Source of the DNA: Corynebacterium breve
Lineage (GTDB): Bacteria; Actinomycetota; Actinomycetes; Mycobacteriales; Mycobacteriaceae
Assembly: GCF_030252165.1 (NCBI RefSeq)
Contig: NZ_CP126969.1
Span: forward strand, 248,001 to 312,000
Direction: 5' to 3'
DNA: 64,000 nt
Part shown: positions 38,299 through 48,200 of the stretch, piece after piece
Position numbering within the stretch: position 1 is the first letter of the stretch
Layout: every line of letters starts with the position of its first letter
The notes under the pieces: generated by a model
Told to the model about the DNA's origin: nothing
The model's database searches: none
What the model saw: only the letters and a program-made list of their open reading frames with translations
Made by a program: the position numbers and the translations under genes

Positions 38299-39558
38299 AT
38301 GACGTATCGGCCAAATTATCACTTGTCTCCTCCGAGCGGGCGCCTGAACGATCCGAACGGCATCACGCTTATCGACGACACCTTGCACGTCTTCTACCAG
38401 CACGATCCTGGTTTTCCTCACGCACCCAAGCGCACCGGGTGGGGCCATGCGGTGACCACCCTTGGAGAGGGTATCTGGCGTCACCTTCCAGATGCGCTGT
38501 ACCCGGACTTCCCTTACGACGCGAACGGTTGCTATTCAGGCTCTTCGGTATTCCACGAGGGGCAGGTGAGACTCTTCTACACCGGCAACCTCAAAGTGAA
38601 TGGGGAACGCGTGACCTCGCAGAACATCGTGGACGTGGACGACCTGACGGGCCCAGCCGGTGGCTTCTATCGGCGCAGTGCGAAGAACCCGATCATCGAC
38701 GGCCCAGCTGAGGGCTACACTGCGCACTACCGTGATCCTCAGGTTTCGCGCGAGGGTGAGCGTTGGCGCATGGTCATCGGGGCACAGCGCACGGACGAAA
38801 CCGGTGCGATAGTCCTGTACTTTTCTGACGACCTAGAATCGTGGGACTTTGCGGGCGAACTTCGCTTTCATGACATGCCTGAGGCTGTGTCGCATTCCTA
38901 TATGTGGGAGTGTCCGAATCTATTGACTCTCCGAGATCGCGCAGATGGGCAGGAGTATCAGGTACTGGTGTTTTGCCCGCAGTATCCAGAGTCGGACCAG
39001 TGCGTCTATGTGGTCGGCCGTCTCGATGGCTTGGACTTCCACGTGACCACTTACCGCACCCTTGATCATGGACATGAGTTTTACGCCCCGCAGCTGATTC
39101 CATATGAGGAAGATGCCCTCATGCTGGGGTGGATGGGCCTTCCTGGTCGCGACGACACTCCGACGCTGGAAAGCGAGGGGTGGGTTCACCAGCTGACGTT
39201 GCCGCGGCGTGTCTGGCTTGATGGCGGACTACTATTCCAAGAGCTGGTGTTGCCGAGATCGCACGAGGGGATGTTAGTCAAAAGCGTGGAACTCGACCAG
39301 ACCCCAGTGCTCATCGAGCTTATCGACGACTCCTCCGTCCCAGGATTCTCCGTGTCGTGGGACGGGGAAGGGGTGCTGGAATTTGGGCGGGAGAGCGAAG
39401 TGAACCGGGTGGCGTGCATTCCGGGCCAGCTTGTCTTTACTGCTGACGGATGTGCGGTGGAAGTTACCGCAGGAAACGGATACGTTGCTGCATCGTCCGC
39501 TGTGTTCTCTAGCGGGGGTAATCCATGGGGCGAAATCCAAGTGACCCAGGGCACTTAA
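38299..39558 (+). CDS. scrB: GH32 sucrose-6-phosphate hydrolase
   Basis: 419 residues without a signal peptide. GH32 catalytic triad motifs are seen in order: NDPNG (nucleophile Asp), YRDPQV (transition-state Asp) and WECPNLL (acid/base Glu). With the EIIBCA downstream it should cleave sucrose 6-phosphate in the cytoplasm into glucose 6-phosphate and fructose. TACACT (38286-38291) lies 7 nt before the ATG, suggesting a leaderless mRNA. Confidence 0.9.
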   Translation: MTYRPNYHLSPPSGRLNDPNGITLIDDTLHVFYQHDPGFPHAPKRTGWGHAVTTLGEGIWRHLPDALYPDFPYDANGCYSGSSVFHEGQVRLFYTGNLKVNGERVTSQNIVDVDDLTGPAGGFYRRSAKNPIIDGPAEGYTAHYRDPQVSREGERWRMVIGAQRTDETGAIVLYFSDDLESWDFAGELRFHDMPEAVSHSYMWECPNLLTLRDRADGQEYQVLVFCPQYPESDQCVYVVGRLDGLDFHVTTYRTLDHGHEFYAPQLIPYEEDALMLGWMGLPGRDDTPTLESEGWVHQLTLPRRVWLDGGLLFQELVLPRSHEGMLVKSVELDQTPVLIELIDDSSVPGFSVSWDGEGVLEFGRESEVNRVACIPGQLVFTADGCAVEVTAGNGYVAASSAVFSSGGNPWGEIQVTQGT

Positions 39559-39660
39559 GGCTCTAGGTGTGGCTTTTGTCCCGAGTTGTATGTTTGAATA
39601 TGTGGAGAACATGCCCGCTTATGTTGGAAAGTGGGCGCGAGAAACCACAAAAGGACAAAT

Positions 39661-41673
39661 ATGCAACATAAAGCCGTAGCGGGCCGCGTATTGAAAGCCA
39701 TCGGGGGCGAGGAAAATATCGTCGGTGCTGCTCACTGCGCCACTCGCCTGCGTATGGTGCTGAAGGACCCGCAAAAAGTAGATACAGCCGCGTTGGAGAA
39801 TGATCCCGACCTCAAGGGGATTTTCGAGACAGGTGGCATGTTCCAGATCATCGTCGGCCCGGGTGATGTGGATGTTGTTTTCGATGAAATGTCTGCAATG
39901 ACATCCAAGAACATTGCAGTCTCTACCGATGAACTAAAAGACGTCGCGGCGAACCAAGGAAACTGGTTCACTCGCGCCATCAAGGTGCTCTCAGACATTT
40001 TCGTTCCGCTGATCCCGATCCTGGTCGGTGGCGGTTTGCTCATGGCACTGAACAACGTGCTGACAGCCGAAGGCCTATTCGGGTCCGAATCTCTCATCGC
40101 TATGTACCCGGCGATCGAAGGCTTCTCCGGCATGGTGAACCTGTTGGCCTCAGCGCCGTTCGCCTTCCTCCCAGTGCTAGTGGGGTTCACGGCGACAAAG
40201 CGCTTCGGTGGCAACGAATACCTCGGTGCGGGCATGGGCATGGCGATGGTCTCGCCAGCGCTTGTTAATGGTTACGAGGTAGCAACCACAATGGCCGAAG
40301 GTGCCATGCCTTACTGGGACGTCTTTGGACTTCAAGTGGCACAGGCCGGTTACCAAGGATCGGTGCTGCCAGTTTTGGCGGTCGCCTGGGTGCTTGCCAC
40401 CATCGAGAAATTCCTCCACCGTCATCTCAAGGGCACCGTCGACTTCCTGGTCACTCCCGTCCTCACCCTTTTGGTTACCGGCTTTATCACCTTTGTCGCG
40501 GTGGGGCCGTTCATGCGTTGGCTGGGTGAACTCTTGATTGTCGGGCTGCAGAACATGTACGACTTCGGTGGCCCAATCGGAGGCTTCCTCTTCGGCCTTG
40601 TTTACTCACCGATCGTCATTACGGGCCTACATCAGTCCTTCCCGCCAGTGGAGCTAGAGCTGTTCAACCAGGGCGGCTCGTTCATCTTCGCAACCGCGTC
40701 GATGGCCAACATCGCGCAAGGCGCTGTGGCGCTGGCTGTGTACTTCTTGGCAAAGTCTGAAAAACTCAAGGGACTTGCAGGATCTTCCGGTATTTCCGCA
40801 GTATTCGGCATCACCGAGCCCGCCATCTTCGGTGTTAACCTTCGTCTACGCTGGCCGTTCTACATCGGCATGGCCTCCGCTGCTGTCGGTGGCGCACTCG
40901 TCGCACTGTTTGACATCAAGGCTGTTGCGCTTGGCGCTGCAGGCTTCATCGGCGCAGTTTCTATCCGCGCCGAAGACATTCCGATGTTCCTGGTGGTCTG
41001 CGTGATCTCGTTCCTGATCGCGTTCATTGGCGCGTTCGTCTACGGCCGCTACCTGATCAGCCGCGACGGTACCATCGACCCAGATGCCACCGATAGCCCT
41101 GAAGCAGCAGCGGCAGCGGCCGCAGTCCTTGCCAGTTCCGAACTGGAGCCTGTCAGTGACGATGCCCTTGAATTGGCTTCGCCACTCACCGGAGAAGCCG
41201 TAGCGCTGAACACCGTTTCTGATGCGATGTTCTCTCAAGGCAAGCTCGGTGATGGAATCGCTGTTGTGCCCACGGTGGGACGATTGGTCTCCCCAATGGA
41301 CGGCAAGGTTGCAGTGACCTTCAAATCAGGTCACGCCTACGCAATCCGGGGCAAGGGATCGGACGGAAAGAGCGTTGACGTACTGATGCACATCGGTTTT
41401 GACACGGTCAACCTCGAAGGCAAATACTTCACCGCGCACGTGGAAAAGGGTGACGTTGTATCCAAGGGGCAGCTGCTTGCAGAGTTCGACATCGAGGGCA
41501 TCAAGTCTGCCGGTTACGAAGTGACTACTCCCATCGTTGTCTCCAACACCAAGAAAGTCGGCCACATCCAGCGCTCAGCAGCCTTGAGCCTGCCCGAAGC
41601 CATTGAGGCAGGTCAGCCGTTGCTCACTATCGAGCCAAAGCCGGTAGTGGAAGAGGCAACCGCCGAGGCTTAA
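39661..41673 (+). CDS. ptsS: Sucrose-type PTS permease EIIBCA
   Basis: 670 residues from ATG 39661 (site AAAAGGAC); an in-frame GTG at 39631 lacks one. Domain order B-C-A: EIIB with the phosphorylated Cys26 in [10 protein letters not shown], a ten-span-like EIIC ([22 protein letters not shown] onward, [10 protein letters not shown] motif), and EIIA with the active His in [14 protein letters not shown]. An Ala-rich linker joins C and A. Substrate assigned from family and scrB neighbourhood. In C. glutamicum the sucrose EII has the same BCA order. Confidence 0.88.
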   Translation: MQHKAVAGRVLKAIGGEENIVGAAHCATRLRMVLKDPQKVDTAALENDPDLKGIFETGGMFQIIVGPGDVDVVFDEMSAMTSKNIAVSTDELKDVAANQGNWFTRAIKVLSDIFVPLIPILVGGGLLMALNNVLTAEGLFGSESLIAMYPAIEGFSGMVNLLASAPFAFLPVLVGFTATKRFGGNEYLGAGMGMAMVSPALVNGYEVATTMAEGAMPYWDVFGLQVAQAGYQGSVLPVLAVAWVLATIEKFLHRHLKGTVDFLVTPVLTLLVTGFITFVAVGPFMRWLGELLIVGLQNMYDFGGPIGGFLFGLVYSPIVITGLHQSFPPVELELFNQGGSFIFATASMANIAQGAVALAVYFLAKSEKLKGLAGSSGISAVFGITEPAIFGVNLRLRWPFYIGMASAAVGGALVALFDIKAVALGAAGFIGAVSIRAEDIPMFLVVCVISFLIAFIGAFVYGRYLISRDGTIDPDATDSPEAAAAAAAVLASSELEPVSDDALELASPLTGEAVALNTVSDAMFSQGKLGDGIAVVPTVGRLVSPMDGKVAVTFKSGHAYAIRGKGSDGKSVDVLMHIGFDTVNLEGKYFTAHVEKGDVVSKGQLLAEFDIEGIKSAGYEVTTPIVVSNTKKVGHIQRSAALSLPEAIEAGQPLLTIEPKPVVEEATAEA

Positions 41674-41679
41674 ACGGAA

Positions 41680-42696
41680 CTACTCGCCGCCGCCTGGGGT
41701 ACCGATCGAGATCATTGCATCGAGCGATCCGCGTGCCTTGGCGGCGGTTTCTTCATCTACAAATACCTCATCGCGCTGGTTGCGCAGGCAGTCAAGCAGC
41801 TTCGGCGGGGTGATCATCTGCATGTATGGGCACTCGGCCTCGGGGTTGACTGGGATGAATTCCGTCCTCGAATTGGCCTTGCGTAGCTGGTGCAGCATGC
41901 CTACCTCGGTAGCTACCAGCACCTTGTCTGCAGACTCCTGCTTGGCCATGTCGAGCATGCCGCCAGTGGATAGTACGTGAGTGTTGTCTGAGGGGAACTC
42001 GCCGGATTCAGCCATCCACAATGCAGAGGTCGTGCATCCGCATTCGGGGTGAACGTACAGTTGAGCCTCGGGATTATTCCGCACCGTCGTGGTGAGGTCC
42101 TGTGGGGAAATGTCAGCGTGCACGTGGCACTCGCCAAGCCAGACCTGGATGTTCTCTCGCCCTGTTTCGCGACGCACATGCGCACCTAGGAACTGATCTG
42201 GGCAAAAGAGGATCGGGGTTTCCGGGTCGATTGATCGCACCACATCGACCGCGTTGGACGAGGTGCAGCAAATGTCGGTCTCAGCCTTCACCGCTGCGGT
42301 GGTATTGACGTAACTGACCACCTTCGCGTTGGGGTTGTCGGCCTTCCACTGGCGCAGCTGTTCAGCGTCGATGGTGTTAGCAAGGGAACATCCAGCCTTG
42401 GCATCTGGGATAAAAACACGCTTCGTGGGGGAGAGGATCTTCGCGGTTTCGGCCATGAAGTGAACACCGCAAAAAATGATTTGCTCGGCATCAGTGCTCG
42501 CCGCGATGCGGGATAGCGCCAGGGAGTCTCCAACGTGATGTGCGATGTCTTGGATCTGTGCGATTTGGTAGTTATGAGCCAGGATCACTGCGTTGTTCTG
42601 CTCGGCGAGTGTGAGTACTTCCGCCTGCCAAGCGTCCCACTGTGCGGGAGACCAGGTCTCCCAGTTGTTGTCGAGGGCTACTGCGGTTGAAGTCAT
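41680..42696 (-). CDS. nadA: Quinolinate synthase
   Basis: 338 residues. It condenses iminoaspartate with dihydroxyacetone phosphate using a [4Fe-4S] cluster. Cluster cysteines are in [15 protein letters not shown] and [26 protein letters not shown] is the N-terminal substrate site. Good site GGAGG before ATG 42696. No nadB or nadC is adjacent. Divergent from the Nudix-type regulator, which likely represses it when NAD is plentiful. Confidence 0.95.
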   Translation of the reverse strand: MTSTAVALDNNWETWSPAQWDAWQAEVLTLAEQNNAVILAHNYQIAQIQDIAHHVGDSLALSRIAASTDAEQIIFCGVHFMAETAKILSPTKRVFIPDAKAGCSLANTIDAEQLRQWKADNPNAKVVSYVNTTAAVKAETDICCTSSNAVDVVRSIDPETPILFCPDQFLGAHVRRETGRENIQVWLGECHVHADISPQDLTTTVRNNPEAQLYVHPECGCTTSALWMAESGEFPSDNTHVLSTGGMLDMAKQESADKVLVATEVGMLHQLRKANSRTEFIPVNPEAECPYMQMITPPKLLDCLRNQRDEVFVDEETAAKARGSLDAMISIGTPGGGE

Positions 42697-42747
42697 TGTT
42701 GCCTCCAGGGCACGCGTCGGTGCTCAGTGTCGGTGTTCCTAAAACGT

Positions 42748-42774
42748 AGGTTTCCGTCTTTGGGGCGAAAACCT
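42748..42774. promoter_or_regulatory. Candidate operator between nadA and its Nudix regulator
   Basis: Inverted repeat AGGTTT (42748-42753), 15-bp spacer, AAACCT (42769-42774); the arms are 21 bp apart centre to centre, two helical turns. It lies in the 101-bp divergent promoter region, 10 bp before the TAGCAT box of the regulator. Suggested NrtR/NdnR site; not tested. Confidence 0.45.
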
Positions 42775-42797
42775 GGGTACACGGTAGCATACCTTTT

Positions 42798-43532
42798 ATG
42801 TCACAGATTCAAGCTTCCGAACACGTGCACGCGCCTTCGGGTCCCGTGCGCGACGAAGCTGGTGTAGCCAAGTATCGCCATGAAGCCATCGCTGTCGTAT
42901 TGCAGTCTTGCCCGACAGGGGAATGCCGGGTGCTCTGCGTTCAGAGAACGCGCGAACCGTTCGTCGATAAGTGGTCTTTGCCTAGCGGTGCGATGGAAGT
43001 TGACGAATCGCTCGAGGATGCCATCACACGCCATTTGGCCGCCAAGGTGAACCTGACCAGCATGTCGTACGCTGAACAGCTTGGCACCCGAAGCGACCCA
43101 GCTCGTGACCCGTTCGATCGCACAATCGCCACAGCCTACCTGGTTCTAATCCCCTGGGATCAGGAATGGGACCTTCCTGTTGACGCATCTTGGTTGCTTG
43201 TCGACGAGCTCCCGCCCATGGCTTTTGACCATCAGGAGATAGTGGAACTCGCGGTCGCTCGTTTGCAAGCGAAGCTGTCCTATACCAACATCGGTTTCGC
43301 CTTGACGCCTGAGGAATTTCGCATGTCTGACCTGGCCCAAAGCTACGCGGCGATAATGGGGCACGAGGTGTCGGCGACGAACCTGCAACGCATCTTGGCT
43401 CGTCGAGGACAGCTGAAGGCGACAGGAAAAAAGGCGGCCCCTGGTGCAGAAGGGGGCCGCCCGGCGAAGCTGTTTAGTTTTGCGCAGCGCAGTCTGGAGA
43501 TTACGGATCAGTTTGCTACGCTGCGCCCCTAG
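42798..43532 (+). CDS. Nudix-related transcriptional regulator of NAD synthesis (NrtR/NdnR type)
   Basis: 244 residues. Residues about 25-150 are Nudix-like, but the box is decayed: GAMEVDESLEDAITRHLAAKVNL lacks the REUXEE metal ligands, so pyrophosphatase activity is not expected. The C-terminal half (TPEEFRMSDLAQSYAAIMGHEVSATNLQRIL) is the winged helix of NrtR proteins. These bind ADP-ribose or NAD and repress NAD genes; nadA lies divergently. TAGCAT (42785-42790) 7 nt before ATG suggests a leaderless mRNA. Confidence 0.88.
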   Translation: MSQIQASEHVHAPSGPVRDEAGVAKYRHEAIAVVLQSCPTGECRVLCVQRTREPFVDKWSLPSGAMEVDESLEDAITRHLAAKVNLTSMSYAEQLGTRSDPARDPFDRTIATAYLVLIPWDQEWDLPVDASWLLVDELPPMAFDHQEIVELAVARLQAKLSYTNIGFALTPEEFRMSDLAQSYAAIMGHEVSATNLQRILARRGQLKATGKKAAPGAEGGRPAKLFSFAQRSLEITDQFATLRP

Positions 43533-43545
43533 AGCAGGCAGTTTC

Positions 43546-43824
43546 CTACTTGATGAACTTGCCGATCACAGGAATGTAGAAGTAGTACGGGCCAGCGAGG
43601 CGGACGCAATCATCCTTTACGCTGGAAACCTGGGCGAGCGGCGTGCCTTGCTTGTCGTATTCACAAGCAAAGCGGGTGTGGTACGGTCCACCGAAAAGTT
43701 GGAGAATGCTTGTTTCCCCTTCGATATTGCTGGATAGTTCGGAGGCAGTAGCTACGCTAGGGGCCGAAAATACAAGAGCTACTGAGGCTGCTGCGATAGT
43801 TAGGGTTCTGCGAAGGCCGGACAT
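43546..43824 (-). CDS. Small secreted protein, unknown function
   Basis: 92 residues; SD AAAAGGAG. Sec-type signal peptide (RRTLTIAAASVALVFSAPSVATA) with likely cleavage after ATA-S, leaving about 65 residues with two cysteines (FACEYD and DDCVRL) that could form a disulfide, and an aromatic-rich end (GPYYFYIPVIGKFIK). No family recognised. Stands alone between the regulator (stop 14 nt away, convergent) and the GTPase pair. Confidence 0.75.
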   Translation of the reverse strand: MSGLRRTLTIAAASVALVFSAPSVATASELSSNIEGETSILQLFGGPYHTRFACEYDKQGTPLAQVSSVKDDCVRLAGPYYFYIPVIGKFIK

Positions 43825-43956
43825 TGAATACTCCTTTTAGAGCGACGGGAATGTCTTGACTGGGAAACACACAGTGATTCGGTGTCAGGAATGAATCTAA
43901 TCGACATCTGTTGCTGCGGAAACATAAGGGGACTTTTCCCGTAAATTCGGTTCCAC

Positions 43957-45555
43957 CTAGCCTCCAGCGGCGGTGCGGATCGCCGCCAAGAAGTCAATGT
44001 ACTGTGAGCGGATTTCTCCCAATGGCTCGACTACCTTCGCCTGCGAAGTTTCGGCGACTTCCTTGCGCAGAGCGCGTTTGGTTCTGCTCTTGATATTTGC
44101 GCCGATCACCCCGCCGAAGACGGCGGTGAGTAGACCCAGCACGATACCGAGTAGCAAGCCTCCCATGATCAATAGCGTTGGGATCGGCCAGCCCTCGACT
44201 TCCGGTACCAGCTCGTCGCCCAGTAGCGGAGTCAGTGCACCTGGCAAAAACGCCACCATGAGGTACCAGATTACGCCAACGAGGGCTGCAAGCAGCGCCA
44301 ACCATTGGATCACAGTCATAATGCCCCATGCTTTGGATGGCTGAGCAGGTAGTCGAGTCTTAGCGGCAGTGCGGTCGAGTTCGGCGGGGAGCTCGTCGAT
44401 AATGTCTTCGGCGCGGTCGGCGATGGCAGATGACCATGCTTGGGGCAGACCGTCGGAGATTGCGGAGGCGTACCCGCGCACACCACGGTTTGCGATAGCC
44501 TTGCTCGACGCATCGAGTTCCGGCATCGAGGTGCGGTGCACACCCAGCTCGTCGGCCTCTTCGCGCAAACCAAGGCGCTTGAGCGGGTCAGGTCGGAACC
44601 GCAGCATCCACGAGGTAAGCAACCAGCCAGTTTGCTGCCCTAAACGCTTGCGATAAGCCGCAGCGGTGGCCGAGGCCAGCCGATCGGCACCTGCAGCCTG
44701 GGAGAGAACGTTGTCCATCTCACGTTTCGCCTGCTTCGGTGGCTCCGCCGGTGCCTTGCTTTCGGCCCATGGGGAGGTGGCTGCCACGAGGTCCGCTTCG
44801 ATTCGTTTTGTTTGTGCCGAGTGGGCTTGGGCCACCTTGGCGATCGCAGTGCGTAGCTGGTCAACACCCATGCCGGTTCTTGCGGAGGTGTTGATCACCT
44901 TTACTTTTTTCAGGCCGTCTTCGTGGAGCAAAGCAGCAAAGGAATCTGCCACCGCGCGTTGGTCGGACTCTTTGAGCATGTCCGACTTATTCAGCACTGC
45001 TAGCGTGACCGCGGAGTGTGCCGCGTGCGGACGAATGAAGTGATCGTGGATGATGCTGTCCGCGTACTTTTCCGGGTCAGTGACCCACACCAAAACGTCA
45101 ACCTGGCCGGCCAGTCGGGTAGTGATCTCCCTGTGGATTGGCTCGACAGAGTCAAAGTCGGGCAGGTCCAGCAGGATTAGGGGACCCGCTCCTGGGGCGA
45201 ATTCACCCTGGCGGTTGCGACGATCCTCCACATCCAGCCAGTTGAGCAACTCCTCGGAACCCTCAGGCTCCCACACCGCTGCCAGCGGCGACGAGGTCGT
45301 TGGGCGGCGAGCCGCAGCCTTGCCGATGTTCTCGCCGACGACAGCATTGAACAGCGACGTTTTTCCAGAACCGGTGGCTCCGAAGAACCCAACGACGGTG
45401 TGCTCGGCCGATAGTGCGCGTCGCTCAGCGCCAGCGGCGGCCACAGCATCCAAACGCGCATGTTCGGAAGGGGTGAGGAACCCCGCGCCAAGATCGGCTG
45501 CGGTATCTAGAGCGGTGAGGCGCTCATTAAGCGTTGCCTTCTTCTTAAACACCAT
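43957..45555 (-). CDS. Membrane-associated dynamin/Era-like GTPase, second of a pair
   Basis: 532 residues. GTPase motifs: P-loop GATGSGKTSLFNAV, G3 DLPDFDS, and G4 NKSD. A helical middle is followed by two membrane spans (VIQWLALLAALVGVIWYLMVAFLPG and LLIMGGLLLGIVLGLLTAVFGGVIGA) and a basic tail. Start overlaps the stop of the sister gene by one base (TAATG). Function is unknown; paired membrane GTPases of this kind elsewhere are dynamin-like membrane remodellers. Confidence 0.8.
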   Translation of the reverse strand: MVFKKKATLNERLTALDTAADLGAGFLTPSEHARLDAVAAAGAERRALSAEHTVVGFFGATGSGKTSLFNAVVGENIGKAAARRPTTSSPLAAVWEPEGSEELLNWLDVEDRRNRQGEFAPGAGPLILLDLPDFDSVEPIHREITTRLAGQVDVLVWVTDPEKYADSIIHDHFIRPHAAHSAVTLAVLNKSDMLKESDQRAVADSFAALLHEDGLKKVKVINTSARTGMGVDQLRTAIAKVAQAHSAQTKRIEADLVAATSPWAESKAPAEPPKQAKREMDNVLSQAAGADRLASATAAAYRKRLGQQTGWLLTSWMLRFRPDPLKRLGLREEADELGVHRTSMPELDASSKAIANRGVRGYASAISDGLPQAWSSAIADRAEDIIDELPAELDRTAAKTRLPAQPSKAWGIMTVIQWLALLAALVGVIWYLMVAFLPGALTPLLGDELVPEVEGWPIPTLLIMGGLLLGIVLGLLTAVFGGVIGANIKSRTKRALRKEVAETSQAKVVEPLGEIRSQYIDFLAAIRTAAGG

Positions 45556-47228
45556 TACGCACCTGCCTGGTTCTTCACGCCCTGGGCTGCGCCCGCAGCG
45601 ACAGCACGGAGAGCATCGGAGCTAGTGCCTTCGATAAGTGGAGCAGTCACGGAGTGGAAGCGCGCGCGTTCGTCGGCAAGCAATGCGCGGACACGCAGAT
45701 CAAGGTCATCGCGCGCCTGCTTAACCATGCGACGTACGGTGTCCTCGCCAAAGATCGTTTCTAGGAGCTTCTGGCCGACGACAGCGGAGCCACCAGCGAT
45801 GGCAAGCTCGCCGCCGGTGAGACCTGCGGTGGAGGCAAAGACCACGAGCATCAACGCCACCGTGACCACATTGAGGCCAATCGACATGACGCGGGCACGC
45901 ATCCGCTTGGCGCCGGCGGTCTCTTGGATGTGCTCAACCAGGCTGTGCTGCCAATCGCGCACCAGTTGCGCTGCGGCCTCGGAAATCTGGGGGCTCGACG
46001 TAGCCAAGGCCTGATCTGCCTGGGCGCGAAGCTCAGGAGCCTGCGAACCCAGGTGGGACCATGAACGTGTCGCCGCGGTGTCCGCCGCATCGACGATCAC
46101 CGCGTGGAGGCCGGACTCGATCTCCGTTTCTACCTCGCGGATCGGGGCGGGTTTGCCGGTAAAGAAGCTGCCGACCTTGTCCACGGCCAAACCGAACCAG
46201 CGCTCGACGGTACGGAAAGCATCGGACGTGCCGACGAAGTCCTGCCAGCGCTGCATCACTTCGGTGTGCAGCAACTTGCCGTCGGAGGTTGCCTCGATCA
46301 CGTGGTCAGTGGCAGAGGCGTAGGTGGAGTCGATCGCCTCGTCCAAGCGGGTGGCGAATTCTTCTTGGCGCTGGCGCTCGTCGGCAAGCGTGTCTACACG
46401 GGAAACCAGGGTTTCCATTGCGCCCCACACAGTTTTGCCCGCCATGACGCGCCGGGCTGCGGCATCGTTGGCCAGGGTGTGTAGGTGCGTGCGGATCGGC
46501 GCGATGTGCTCGTCAGGGAGGAAGAGGTCAAAGTCCATAACGTGCGGCACCGTAAACATCGTCGAGTTGCCTAGACCGGCCTCGGCCATCATGCGACGCA
46601 GGTCATCGGGGACCGTTTCGGCGGAGCTTTCGTCGACCCGGTTGAGAATCACGATGACCTCGAGGTTGCGCCCGGCCGCGTCGTGGAGGAAGTTCCATAC
46701 CAACTGGTCGGCGTAGCGCGCAGGCGTAGTCACGAACACCCAGAGGTCGGCGGCGGCGAGGAGTTGGGAGGCCAACGCACGGTTGCGGTCATCAATCGAG
46801 TCGAAATCCGGCGCGTCCAGCAACGCCAATCCGGGGCTCACCGCTTCGGTCGTGGTGATGCGCAGCGACGTCGCGGTCTCATTGCCCGCGCCTTGTTCAC
46901 GCGCAAGCCCAGGCAATACGTGGGGAGAATTGAACCACTCAGCATCGTGCGGGTTGGTGACCAAAACGGGCTGGCGTGTGGTTGGACGAATCACGCCCGA
47001 GGTGGTTACTTTCTCTCCGACGATGGCATTGACCAGCGTAGATTTGCCGGAACCCGTGGAGCCGCCGACGACGGCAAGAAGTGGCGCGTCGATGTTGGCC
47101 AAGCGAGGCAAAATATAATCGTCTAGCTGGGCGACGATCGCTTGAGCATCCGAATCCGCGGGTACCGATGTGGAGGCAACTGCGTCGCGCAGCGCCTGTA
47201 CGGCTTCTATCGTTGAGGAAGTCACCAT
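45555..47228 (-). CDS. Membrane-associated dynamin/Era-like GTPase, first of a pair
   Basis: 557 residues from ATG 47228 (MVTSSTIEAVQALRD); the frame stays open to 48140 but that stretch overlaps the opposite-strand gene and is rejected. P-loop GGSTGSGKSTLVNAIVG, G3 DAPDFDS, G4 NRVD. Long helical region, a span pair near residues 440-480 (IGLNVVTVALMLVVFASTAG), and a helical C-terminus. Diverged sister of the downstream GTPase with which it is translationally coupled. Confidence 0.82.
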   Translation of the reverse strand: MVTSSTIEAVQALRDAVASTSVPADSDAQAIVAQLDDYILPRLANIDAPLLAVVGGSTGSGKSTLVNAIVGEKVTTSGVIRPTTRQPVLVTNPHDAEWFNSPHVLPGLAREQGAGNETATSLRITTTEAVSPGLALLDAPDFDSIDDRNRALASQLLAAADLWVFVTTPARYADQLVWNFLHDAAGRNLEVIVILNRVDESSAETVPDDLRRMMAEAGLGNSTMFTVPHVMDFDLFLPDEHIAPIRTHLHTLANDAAARRVMAGKTVWGAMETLVSRVDTLADERQRQEEFATRLDEAIDSTYASATDHVIEATSDGKLLHTEVMQRWQDFVGTSDAFRTVERWFGLAVDKVGSFFTGKPAPIREVETEIESGLHAVIVDAADTAATRSWSHLGSQAPELRAQADQALATSSPQISEAAAQLVRDWQHSLVEHIQETAGAKRMRARVMSIGLNVVTVALMLVVFASTAGLTGGELAIAGGSAVVGQKLLETIFGEDTVRRMVKQARDDLDLRVRALLADERARFHSVTAPLIEGTSSDALRAVAAGAAQGVKNQAGA

Positions 47229-47258
47229 TACATTGTTGCAGATTAATAGGAATCTGCG

Positions 47259-48164
47259 GTGGAAATGTTCAATCAATGGTTGGATGAAGGTATGGCTACC
47301 CCGAATCGCATCATGACCGCTCTCATCGCTGTGATCACGCTCATCGCCGCGGTAGGGCTTGTGGTCTGGTGGCTTAACGACGAGCCCACCGCCGAGGAAC
47401 GCGCTCAGAGAGGCGTGGAGGCTATCAATGAGGCAGCGGACAAAGAGGACCTCGCCGAATGCGGAATCGACCTCGAAGTTGCGCCGAAGAAGACGATTTG
47501 GCGTGGAGTATCTGCAAACGCGACGGTCGCGCCCGATGACGAAGAAGCAATCCGCAAGGCTGCGGAATTCCTTGTCAGCCAGTACTCCGACGATCCGGTG
47601 GACCCCGACTTTGTCACGGGCCGGATCATTACCGAGAACCCGCCGACGTCCTACAAGATTGACCCTCGTCTGAACCCTGACTGGTTGGTGGGGCTGTTCG
47701 CCGAGCCCATCGAAGCGGTTTCCGATGTTGCCGCAGTCCAGCACAACGGTGGGCCTGGGGAGGGCCCGCGTTCTGACCGGATCGATGTCACGATCGAATC
47801 CGACTGGCAAGCATTGGTAGATTCCTCCGATCGATTGGCCGAGGTAGTGGAAACCTACGTGCCAAGCTTTGGTGCTGCACCGATCATGAACCTGCGTGCT
47901 GCCGATGATGAAGGCGAAGGTGTTGGGCCAAAGCTCAACCTGCAGCAGGTGGAAGCAGATTCCGTTCCGAGTGCGTTGGAAATGATGGCAGAGCTGATGC
48001 GCCATGAGGGAAGCGGCGATGTCGCGATCGTTTCCTATATTGAGGGTGCGGGAGATGCTCCAGCGCAAGTCTCGGTAAAAAATCACGCGAAGACTGCGGG
48101 GATCCCTGAGGACCGTGTGAAAGAGATTGTGGCCGCGCATTTTCCCGATGCAGAAGTGATTTGA
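47259..48164 (+). CDS. Single-span membrane protein, unknown function
   Basis: 301 residues from GTG 47259; ATG 47265 or ATG 47292 are alternatives. One N-terminal span (ALIAVITLIAAVGLVVWWL), then an acidic extracytoplasmic domain of about 250 residues with no motif I know. It is divergent from the GTPase pair with 30 bp between, so a shared role at the membrane is plausible. Its stop codon lies inside the -35 box of the rplN promoter. Confidence 0.7.
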   Translation: MEMFNQWLDEGMATPNRIMTALIAVITLIAAVGLVVWWLNDEPTAEERAQRGVEAINEAADKEDLAECGIDLEVAPKKTIWRGVSANATVAPDDEEAIRKAAEFLVSQYSDDPVDPDFVTGRIITENPPTSYKIDPRLNPDWLVGLFAEPIEAVSDVAAVQHNGGPGEGPRSDRIDVTIESDWQALVDSSDRLAEVVETYVPSFGAAPIMNLRAADDEGEGVGPKLNLQQVEADSVPSALEMMAELMRHEGSGDVAIVSYIEGAGDAPAQVSVKNHAKTAGIPEDRVKEIVAAHFPDAEVI

Positions 48165-48200
48165 TATTACGGTGACCTGCGTGGTTTAATACTCAAGTTG
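48161..48200 (+). promoter_or_regulatory. Promoter of rplN-rplX-rplE
   Basis: -35 TTGATA (48161-48166), 18-bp spacer, -10 TTTAAT (48185-48190). The block 48180-48200 is nearly identical to the one in the S10 promoter. The leader is about 160 nt and contains TCGTCGCTAAGC (48270-48281), an 11/12 match to the dispersed word. Confidence 0.7.

Noticed and set aside
47229..48140. Upstream extension of the first GTPase frame, giving an 861-residue protein
   Set aside because: The extension lies opposite a credible + strand gene and has no conserved features; ATG 47228 gives the expected start just before the GTPase domain.
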